Source: Isoetes taiwanensis (Eukaryota > Streptophyta > Lycopodiopsida > Isoetales > Isoetaceae). From it: 64,000 nucleotides of DNA. Position numbers and translations under genes: made by a program. Each line of letters starts with the position of its first letter. The stretch's first letter is position 1. Below the pieces are notes generated by a model, which ran no database searches, had not been told where the DNA came from, and saw only the letters and a program-made list of their open reading frames with translations. Shown piece after piece: positions 20,776 through 29,098 of the stretch. Location: positions 2,698,338-2,762,337 of the forward strand of contig JAJEKV010000110.1 in assembly GCA_021234155.1 (NCBI GenBank), written 5' to 3'.

Positions 20776-20991
20776 TTGCAAGAAAATTGCATCCTGCTAC
20801 AAATTATTGATCTTAAGGAGTGCTGTTACGCTATGGATAACTTTAACAAAAGGGGCAGGCAGAGTTATGGTGGCCAGCCACAGATTGGGAGGTATCAGGG
20901 CCAGCATAGGCAATTTCATGGGGAAAACTCTCAATTTGTTCCTGAAACCCAAAGCATGGATGAACATGGTTCCGACAATGATGATAATTAG
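20776..20991 (+). CDS. Leader exon of family B, RG-rich small protein
   Basis: Begins internally at MDNFNKRGRQSYGGQPQIG (20836) and is rich in R, G and Q, like RGG-type RNA-binding tails. The acidic end GSDNDDN is shared with the family C leader. The last codon is TAG, directly followed by the donor GTATGAC (20989-20996). Family C has CAG at the same place, so the stop probably arose from C-to-T change in a CAG (CHG) context. Inferred role: N-terminal part of a Penelope-like polyprotein that contacts RNA. Confidence 0.45.
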   Translation: MQENCILLQIIDLKECCYAMDNFNKRGRQSYGGQPQIGRYQGQHRQFHGENSQFVPETQSMDEHGSDNDDN

Positions 20992-21887
20992 GTATGACAG
21001 TTACTTTTCCTTTCAAAGGATGTAAATTTGCATTCTTTAGACTGAAAAATCTGCTCATATGCTTGAGCATTTGGGTGCTAAGGAGGTGTTGGCAAATTCG
21101 TTTGCCTACTTTAGAGGGACAATCCCATTTGGTATAGTTCTGATTATCCTCTATTCTGCTTTGTTTATTGTTCCAAGAATTATAGCTTATGATATTTTGC
21201 ACTCTTATGCACTCATGATTTGCAGACAAGGTGGCTGCTTAGCAAAAAACTGCTTAAATGGATTGTCCCCTATTTTCCTTTATAGGTCCCCCTATATTCT
21301 AACACTATAAGTTCGGTGCATTTTGCCAACCTGTTTCTAACTGTGGCAGCTAGGTTGTAAGCAATACATGGCATAATTATTTCCCCTTAACATTCCTATG
21401 CCTGTTACAACATTTTGGACGATAAATATGAAGTTTCCTGACAAGGTCTATGTATAGGCATTTGATTTACTGATGTGGTATAGGTATCCTCGTAATTTCT
21501 GTAATATAGACTTCTAGAAGCATTTGTGAATGCTGCCTATGTGGAAACACAACAGAGAGATATTTCCTGCAACCCACTAGAGGGATACATTCTCCCAGCC
21601 AGATGGATACATTCTGCAAGCCAAACTCAGGCATAAATATTTACCTCTAGCATTCTTATGCAAATAGCAATGTATTAGAAGTTAACATGAAGTACCCGGA
21701 GGGTTATAGCCTATATTGACTGATATAAGTGCTGGTATTATAGTAATGTGGTTTATCTGGGATATTCAAGACTTATTTCTGAAACGTATGGCTCTAAAAG
21801 TTTTTTAGCATTATGATGTATGTGACAGTTGTTCTCTTTCTCTTATATGTAAATTAAGTTTATTTCCTGCCATGCTCATTTAGTCTT

Positions 21888-22029
21888 TTGGGCAAAAGGT
21901 CTACATTAGGTGATCGGTTGACAACCGAGAAGCCTAAGGTACCTTCTTGGTGATCCGCGGATTCGGACCAAACTTGATTGGTTGGCTGCAGGTAGGGGCT
22001 TCTCCTCTTAATGTGTTCCTTTTGTTCAA
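21888..22029 (+). ncRNA. Three-way-junction RNA motif, family B
   Basis: Outer stem of about 25 positions: 21888-21912 (TTGGGCAAAAGG..ACATTAGGTG) with 22005-22029 (CTCTTAATGTG..TTTTGTTCAA), mostly Watson-Crick with four G-U and three mismatches. Side hairpin CGGTT-gac-AACCG (21915-21927). Inner stem GAGAAGCC (21927-21934) with GGCTTCTC (21997-22004), and TACC with GGTA just inside. Core TTGGCTGCAGGTAGGGG on the right side. The paired bases differ from families A and C while the layout is the same. Confidence 0.6.
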
Positions 22030-23426
22030 TAGGTATTAGGTGAGCTTGGAAGTTGGAAATCAATGGCGACCAGAGCAAAATATGACTGAAGAATGTCTGC
22101 TGCTTAAAAATGGAAACAAAAAAATGGACATTAAGTCTCAAAATGGCATTTGAGACTTGTTCACATAGGGAATTTTTTTTCACTCTCTATCTACAAGCCA
22201 AGGTACTCTGTTGCATTTAGGGCCCTTTGTTTTGGGCAATTACATATACATTTGATTACCATATTTTGGGTCAAGACATGGACAGTGAACGGTCTGTCTT
22301 GTAAATTGATTTTTTGAGATATCTGCAGGATACAACAGATTTGTTATATACTCCATGCTAAGAGTATTTTAGAGCTCTCTAGAGATTCTACAACAGGCTG
22401 AAGCTTACCCTATAAGATACTAAATTTTTTCTTGTTTATTGAACTAGTAGTCATTCCCTATTGTTGAGAATGGAGATTCTACTATAATGGAACAATCATT
22501 TTGAATAAATGAATCATGTTATACAATAGTTACCTTTCTTTTGAGCATAAAACTGTGATCATCTATGGCTGAAAGGGAAAAACCAGAAACTGAATACTTA
22601 ATGTGTAATACAGTTACTGCAGTAAAGTTTCTTGACCTCTACCTTTCATATTTTAGTCTTAAATATCTCGTGAATTGCATTTGGGACATGAAACATGTTC
22701 TGGAGTTTTGTAGACTTAAAATTAAGACCATGCCATAGAAATATTAAATCAGTGGTCATGGTATAAAGGTTAAAACTTGTCTTTTGTATTTACATCAGTA
22801 AGATGTAGGTGACATTTTGATATGCATATTTGAAACCGTATGCCTTGGAAGAATGGTACCATCCTGGACTTTAATGTTCTCGTATGGCCAGATAAGACAG
22901 CAGAGGGATTGACCAATGCTGATGTTTGTGCTAGGTTAACTTTTTTTTTTTTTTTTTTTTTTAATCAAAGGTTATACATAATGAAAAACTAAAGTGTATG
23001 ACTAGTTACATTTCCTTGCAATGAATGCAAGTAGGTAAAAATTGTCTAAAGATATAGGGTCTAGGCATGACATGTTTAAGCAAAAACATGAGGAAAAACT
23101 TATTTATCTGAAATAATGACAAAGATATAATAATAGCTTAAAGACCTATATGGAAAATCTTCATCTTAATGAGGATAAAGATATCCTAAGGACCTATGAC
23201 CTCTAGATAAAGTATTAAATCAAAGGAGATAATTAAAAATAAATGGGGATAACTTATTGGAGACGCTGAAAGTAATGGCACTTGATGAGCGGAGGCCAAA
23301 GTTTAAGACTTGAGCTCCCCAAGGAAGCAAGACCAAGGAATTTTCTACGCATGTCAGTATTGCAGGTGACAGACCGATTTATGAAAGGTAAAGTTCATAT
23401 CCGGATATAATCCCACCCCTAAAAAT

Positions 23427-23735
23427 ATGGGGTATGATTCTGATAGCCAAGAATCAGAGGAAGAAAAAGCGCCCTGTTACGAAACTAACAGGGAAATACA
23501 GTGGTGTGTGGAATCAGTAGAGTTTGAAAAATTGCAAATGGAAAGAAGGAGCAGGGGTCGTGGTTTTGACACCAAAAGAAATTTTGGCGATGGCAATGCC
23601 GGATATGGAGCCAGAAGAGGTGGTTATGCTAATAAAAAACTCACCGGATATTACAGAGCTGGAGCAAGCTTTGAGGAATCCGTTCCTGAAACACAATATG
23701 ACAAAGATGACGGGTCAGATGAGGACGAAAATCAG
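23427..23735 (+). CDS. Leader exon of family C, RGG-like
   Basis: Starts MGYDSDSQESEEEKAPC and contains MERRSRGRGFDTKRNFGDG and GYGARRGGYANKK, an RG/RGG-rich stretch of the kind that binds RNA, then the acidic end DDGSDEDENQ. The exon ends CAG|GTATTC at 23735. The acceptor at 24998 (AACTCCAG) opens the next exon in the same phase. The copy in the right repeat (31939-32166) is broken by deletions, so only the left copy looks usable. No catalytic motif; inferred RNA-binding N-terminus. Confidence 0.5.
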
Positions 23736-23941
23736 GTATTCTTGTAATGAATTCCTTCATGAAAAAAGGAACATGAGACATCACCAGTGAATACTATAAA
23801 TCTGCAGGTGCTTCATCAGATTGATAGCATTAGTTTGTTAAATTTTTACTAGTAATCTAAACTAGTGTCTTATGACTAAAGAATAGTCTTATTAATATAT
23901 CTAGATTCTTTGTTTCTTTAGTAGGCCTAAAACTGAGCAAG

Positions 23942-24087
23942 AGCAAAAGGTACAATGGGCAAAGGGCGAAGAGCCAAGAAATGCCCACTGTACCTTTTGG
24001 CCCTTGTATCATTACCAAGATTATTGCTAATGTTTACATGATTGGCTGCAGGTACCGGGCATTTCTTTTCCTATTGTGCTTTTTGCT
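23942..24087 (+). ncRNA. Three-way-junction RNA motif, family C
   Basis: Outer stem AGCAAAAGGTACAATGGG (23942-23959) with CCTATTGTGCTTTTTGCT (24070-24087): 18 pairs, three of them G-U and no mismatch. Side hairpin GGC-gaaga-GCC (23965-23975). Inner stem AAGAAATGCCC (23976-23986) with GGGCATTTCTT (24057-24067). Further pair GTACC (23990-23994) with GGTAC (24051-24055). Core TTGGCTGCAGGTACCGGG. It lies within the intron 23736-24998. In the right repeat (about 32370-32530) the left outer strand is deleted and the core altered. Confidence 0.65.
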
Positions 24088-24998
24088 GTTATGTTAGGTT
24101 ATGGCTCAAAGGGAATCAAAGGATCAAGCAAAAAAGTACAAGTATTTTGATACTGCTACAATGGGTTAAACTGAAGCTTTGAAGGGTAGACCAATAGGTC
24201 TTACCGGGTTGTTTCCTTCTTTTTACTTTGTTTGCTCAGTTGCACATATTTACTCTTAAATATAAGTTAATGTTTTACTGCCTCTGCTCCATTTTGGAAC
24301 AAAAATCAGGAATAGAATTCAGAGTACAAGAGGTCAGTTGCTGATTTTCTCATTATGATCTTTGTAACTACGAAAAACTCAATAGAGCTAAGGAAGTATT
24401 TACATTTGATACATTGCTAGTTGGCATGGGTATAATATTGAGAATTTCTACTCATTTTACATTGTCTTATAAGATCAGTTATCATAACTTAGATTTTGAA
24501 TCCATTTAGATATGGCATCCATGCTGTACAAAAAATTAAGAATGAATACTGGAAAGTTAAAGCAAACGGACCAATGAAATGACATTAGTTAAAGTCACGA
24601 TGTTAAAGTTAAACTTTAAAGGCATGCAGACTATATGAATGTAGCTGAAGTGAATGGCTAAAAAAGAGTATGTATGATGCATGAACTGCATAACAAAATG
24701 AAAAATGGATATATATGCAGTAAAAAACAAAGTATTCAAGATAAAGTCATGTGACTTAGAACCATTGTTGAGTGCACTGTCTTTAGTCTGCTCGACTTTA
24801 GTACAGAGTGATAAGGTTATCAAGGGATTGACCGAGATAACTTGGACTGCTAGTAGGGCTGTTTGCTGAGGCTAGCTGTTCCCGGGTTTTTTTTAGAAAG
24901 TTCACTTCATTGGTCTTACCAGTGATGCATTCTATCTGATGGTAAATATATGAGCAGAAAATTTAAACACTAATGTTATAAATGATTTGAAACTCCAG

Positions 24999-25552
24999 GA
25001 TAGTGATGGAGCACAAGATGAAATGGAATTTATACCACCTATTTGGAACAGAGATCTTGGACCCATGGGATACGAGAAAAGCAAGATTAAATGCCCAAGT
25101 TATGCTGTCCAAACGTTGCTATGCTGCATACGAAATCCTAAAGTACACATGCTGATCATTGAAAAGGAATCAATGAGAAAACCTGAAGAGCTATCAGCCA
25201 TTACTCATTTGGGCTTTAGTGATTGGCTGGCTTTGGTACCTATAATAAACAAAGTCGGACCAGAATGGGAAGATGCAAGCAAAATAGTGGAAGAAATTTA
25301 TCAAGAGCTTCCAAACAAAGTATACAAATGGACCATGGAGGAAGATATTGCCAAGGAACAATTCTTCCGAGGAGTACCTGCACTGGAAAAAGCCAACAAG
25401 ATCAAAAGATCATGCCTCAATAAGGTATTAGTAGATAAAATGGTGAGCAAGCAAAGTGCTGACTTGGATGACGACCCTTTTGGTGAGTCTTTATTGACAG
25501 AAGAAGAAAAAGCTACCCTTGACAGCAAATCAGTTAATGAAAAGGAGGAAGA
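24999..25552 (+). CDS. Family C ORF1, first part
   Basis: Opens at the acceptor CTCCAG|GATAGT and reads DSDGAQDEMEFIPPIWNRD through a 180-codon frame to EEKATLDSKSVNEKEEDDVV, where the hairpin array interrupts it at 25553. The product is mixed charge with no domain I recognise. The rest of the exon resumes at about 27830. In phase with both the leader exon before and, by position, ORF1 continuation after, it probably formed the region between leader and reverse transcriptase. Confidence 0.5.
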
Positions 25553-26357
25553 TGATGTCGTCGATTCGCGTAGCGAATCGGCATTCTTGCTCAAGACGAG
25601 CATGCATGCATCGCATGCGTCGCATGCATGCATCGCATGAGTTTTGGGCCGTTCTTCCGGTTGGGCATTTGCTACTTATTGCGGAATTCTTCATCGACGT
25701 TTCATCGGCGCTTCCTCTTCTCTCAGCAGTACCTTATTCTCTTTGAATTGTTTCCAGGCAGGGGGAGGGGCTTCTTCCTGCCTGGTTTGGCCAATTTGGC
25801 GTTTTTTTCTGCTATCCTTTCCGCCTTTAGCCTTCATCCGTGACCTTCGGCCCTCGATCCTAGTTTGTTAAGGAAGTCCTTTGGTATTCGGGCGCTTTTG
25901 TTGGTTTCATGCGGTCGCAGGTGCAAGAATGTCGTCGATTCGCGTAGCGAATCGGCATTCTTGCTCAAGACGAGCATGCATGCATCGCATGCGTCGCATG
26001 CATGCATCGCATGCGTTTTGGGCCGTTCTTCCGGTTGGGCGTTTGCTACTTATTGCGGAATTCTTCATCGACGTTTCATCGGCGCTTCCTCTTCTCTCAG
26101 TGATACCCTTATTCTCTTTGAACCCACCCTCCCCCCTTTCTTTGTTTATTATATTTTGTACAAGTTCTGTTTTTCATGTTTTTCCACCCGGTGGGTGATG
26201 CTTTTTTTCCGCCCACTGGGTGATGCTATTCTCTGGTATGTTTCTCGTTTGTTGTGTTGGTGATGTGCAGGTACAGGTTGGCGAGCGCCATCCGTTTTGA
26301 CTTCTCCATGCGGGGGTTTATGGGAGCGATTCTATGCCTTACGTTTGTCTAAGCCCC

Positions 26358-26440
26358 TTGCCGAAGGCTTATCACTAGGGTTTTTCCTCGAAAACCCGAA
26401 AGGGCGGGGTTTTTTAATCCCGGTGATAAGCTTTCGGCAG
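26358..26440 (+). ncRNA. Structured motif with GAAA tetraloop (second motif, copy 1)
   Basis: Outer stem TTGCCGAAGGCTTATCAC (26358-26375) pairs with GTGATAAGCTTTCGGCAG (26423-26440): 18 pairs, two G-U, no mismatch. Inside: GGGTTTT-tcctcg-AAAACCC, CCC-GAAA-GGG (26395-26404), GC-rich run, TTTTTTAATCC. Compare 6094-6178, where the outer stem differs and the loop is UUCG. Confidence 0.6.
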
Positions 26441-27604
26441 GTACATCAGCCACTCATCTATTAGCATTGTATTTGTTTTTGGGGTCCAAATGATATAATT
26501 GGATTTTCCCTTTATTTTTCGTGGGTAGTTCGCATGTGTGCGGCTATCCATCCCTTTCCCACCATTGTAGAAATCACGAGATGAATGAGATCAGCAAGCA
26601 CCTTTATTCTCTTTGATTTGTTTCGGGCGTGGGGAGGGCTTCTTCCCGCCTGGTTTGGCTAATTTGGCGTTGTTTTCCCCGCTATCCTTTTCCGCCTTTA
26701 GCCTTCATCCTGTGACCTTCGTCTTCGATCCTAGTTTGTTAAGGAAGTCCTTTGGTATTCGGGCGCTTTGTTGGTTTCATTGAAGCGGTAGCAGTAAGAA
26801 TGTCGCCGATTCGCGTGAGCTTAATCGGCATTCTTGCTCAAAGACGCAGCATGCATGCATTGCATGCGCCGTGATGCATGCATCGCATGCGTTTTGGGCC
26901 GTTCATCGGTTGGGCGTTTTGCTACTTATTGCGAGTTCTTCATCGACGTTTCATCGGGCGCTTCCTCTTCTCGCCAGCATCTTTATTCTCTTTGAATTGT
27001 TTCCAGGCGGGGAGGGGCTTCTTCCCCGCCTGGTTTGGCCAATTTGGCGTTTCTTTCGCGCTGTCCTTTCCGCCTTTAGCCTTCATCCCGTGACCTTCGC
27101 CCTCGATCCTAGTTTGTTAAGGAAGTCCTTTGGTATTCGGGCGCTTTGTTGGTTTCATGCGAGTCGTGATTGCAAGAATGTCGCCGATTCGCGTAGCTTA
27201 ATCGGCATTCTTGCTCAAAGACGAGCATGCATGCATTGCATCGCCGCGATGCATGCATCGTGATGCGCTTTGGGCCGTTCATCGGGTTGGGCGTTTGCTA
27301 CTTATTGCAGAGTTCTTCATCGACGTTTCATCGGTGCTTCCTCTTCTCTCAGCAGTACCTTATTCTCTTTGAACCCACCCTCCCCCTTCTTTGTTTATTA
27401 TATTTTGTACAAGTTACGTTTATCATGTTTTTCCACCCGGTGGGTGATGCTTTTTCCACCCAATCGGGTGATGCTATTCTTTGGTATGTTTCTCGCTTGT
27501 TGTTGGTGATGTGTACAGTATTACTGGGTTGGCGCCATCCGCTTTGACTTCTCCATGCGCGGGTTTTTGGGAGCGATTCTATGCCGTACGTTTGTCTAAG
27601 CCCC

Positions 27605-27687
27605 TTGCCGAAGGCTTATCACTAGGGTTTTTCCTCGAAAACCCGAAAGGGCGGGGTTTTTTAATCCCGGTGATAAGCTTTCGGCAG
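27605..27687 (+). ncRNA. Structured motif with GAAA tetraloop (second motif, copy 2)
   Basis: Same sequence as 26358-26440, in the second c module; outer stem at 27605-27622 and 27670-27687. Confidence 0.6.
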
Positions 27688-27829
27688 GTACATCAGCCAC
27701 TCATCTATTAGCATTGTATTTGTTTTGGGGTCCAAATGATATAATTGGATTTTCCCTTTATTTTTCGTGGGTAGTTCGCATGTGTGCGGCTATCCACTGT
27801 CCACCATTGTAGAAAATCTGCTGAGATGA

Positions 27830-28831
27830 ATGAGAAGCCTATCTACGGAGTTTAGTTTTACACTCCATAACAGTCTTATTTTCCCCATCATACCTGAAAG
27901 ACTTGTGGAGGGGCATGCAATGCTATGCAACCAGGGCATTTGGCGCACCAAAAACTTTGGTGCCCTAGCACCAATAAGCAGAGCAGCCTGGATCATGCTT
28001 GGGGAAATTACTCCCGAACAGGAAAATACAGCTAAAGCAGCTGCTGAAAGAATGGAAAAGGTCATAAATAAGGAAAGAATAAAACTCAAGATAGACCATA
28101 GGTTTTTTGATAAAAGATGCAGCAAAGATGACTGTATATATATCAGACAAAAAGGGCACATGGCTTACTCAACAATCACAAGAGACAATTTCTATTTAAA
28201 AAGGGTATGGAGGAGCTACTGCCCTTATTTCAAGTGTGTATGCGAGCCCAGGAACAAAGGGAACGACTGCAAAGACAGCATGACATGGTTAGACCATGCA
28301 ATCTGGTACATGTTCAACAACTTGGACCACATTTTTCCAGGAATATCAGTTGTTGCCCAGATGGTATCTATGAAAAAATTGCTTAAAACAACACTGAAGG
28401 ACAGCATTATAGCCTTTATATCATATTTGGAAATTCGCAACACAATGATCCAAATGACACTGTTACAAGCAGCGGATCCTTGGGGTGATCTTAAATTAAC
28501 CTTCCCGAGCTGCAGAATGACTACTATTTGTGAAAAAAGCATTAAACCAGTAGCCTTTATGAAAAATTTGGAGGCAGGTTCCAGCTCCAATGTTAGCAGC
28601 AGAGCTAAAGCAAGAAAGGATAGAGCAAGTATAAGCAATATGAGTATTGGATACACTCCTCCTAGAATCACGGCACCACCAGGTTTGAGCGGTTCAAGTC
28701 TAGCTGATAATACAGCCATAATACAGCTTGGAACACCAGGTGCTCTGGAAAACTCTGTTACCAAAATCAATAAAGTACCTTGCAACCAAACAAAGGATGG
28801 GGTCGTGCAACATTTGGAATATGACAAATAG
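27830..28831 (+). CDS. Family C ORF1, second part
   Basis: A 333-codon frame. It has WIMLGEITPEQENTAKAAAE, HRFFDKRCSKDDCIYIRQKG, a cysteine group CPYFKCVCEPRNKGNDC (possible metal site) and a Ser-rich tail SSSNVSSRAKARKDRAS. The last codon is TAG at 28829-28831, immediately followed by GTATGT. The next exon (from 29099) continues in the same phase, so the only barrier between ORF1 and the reverse transcriptase is this codon, probably CAG in the ancestor. I do not recognise the family. Confidence 0.55.
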   Translation: MRSLSTEFSFTLHNSLIFPIIPERLVEGHAMLCNQGIWRTKNFGALAPISRAAWIMLGEITPEQENTAKAAAERMEKVINKERIKLKIDHRFFDKRCSKDDCIYIRQKGHMAYSTITRDNFYLKRVWRSYCPYFKCVCEPRNKGNDCKDSMTWLDHAIWYMFNNLDHIFPGISVVAQMVSMKKLLKTTLKDSIIAFISYLEIRNTMIQMTLLQAADPWGDLKLTFPSCRMTTICEKSIKPVAFMKNLEAGSSSNVSSRAKARKDRASISNMSIGYTPPRITAPPGLSGSSLADNTAIIQLGTPGALENSVTKINKVPCNQTKDGVVQHLEYDK

Positions 28832-29098
28832 GTATGTCCTTTTTCTGCTCCATAATGATTTATGTGGCAAATCTAAGAAATATATTACATATGGAATACT
28901 TTATATACTGTGTCTGTTAAACAGCATAAACATTAAGTCTGAACTTTCCAGAAAGGAAAATTACAACAGACATTTTAAAGCCAGTATGCTATCTATCCAT
29001 ACTTGGCTATGATCCAAACAATATGATTCCCAGAGTGAGCTCACTTGGTCCTTAACGGAAACGAATTGTTTTAATAAGTTATGTTATAATTATTGCAG

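Larger units (their letters stand above)
20161..22932 (+). repeat. Family B LTR-like segment (solo)
   Basis: No direct-repeat partner is in the window. Two features tie it to family C: a leader ORF whose end (FVPETQSMDEHGSDNDDN) matches SFEESVPETQYDKDDGSDEDEN of family C, and the three-way-junction motif at 21888-22029 in the following intron. It stops at the T tract where family C starts. Apart from the leader exon and motif I see no gene in 20161-20775 or 21026-22932. Confidence 0.5.
22955..24897 (+). repeat. Left LTR-like repeat of family C
   Basis: Starts after a T tract at ATCAAAGGTTATACATAATG and ends at GCTGTTCCCGGGTTTTTTTT. Repeated at 31398-33317. Contains the leader exon and most of the first intron. 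Confidence 0.9.
25553..27830 (+). repeat. Mosaic hairpin array, modules a-b-a-c-b-a-b-a-c
   Basis: Three modules alternate: a (about 190 bp; near 25553, 25927, 26799, 27177), b (about 185 bp; 25743, 26610, 26991) and c (about 470 bp; 26122, 27374). Junctions usually fall at TTATTCTCTTTG. Module a begins with a hairpin (CGATTCGC-gta-GCGAATCG) and a run of GCATGC palindromes. Module b has CCAGGCAGG/CCTGCCTGG, which is CCAGGCGGGG/CCCCGCCTGG in another copy, a compensatory change. Module c holds the tetraloop motif. The array interrupts ORF1 of the Penelope-like element. Confidence 0.75.

Noticed and set aside
23280-23310. CTTGATGAGCGGAGGCC as a variant hammerhead core
   Set aside because: The core has an extra base, no GAAA follows a closed stem II, and the stems do not pair.
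943-24087. Hammerhead ribozyme in the LTR-like repeats
   Set aside because: Penelope-like repeats often have one, but I found no CUGANGA plus GAAA core in the right order on either strand; GAAA in the inner stem is base-paired.
26358-26440. HDV-like or twister ribozyme for the tetraloop motif
   Set aside because: The TCCTCG loop is suggestive, but no P1/P2 double pseudoknot and no conserved twister core can be traced.
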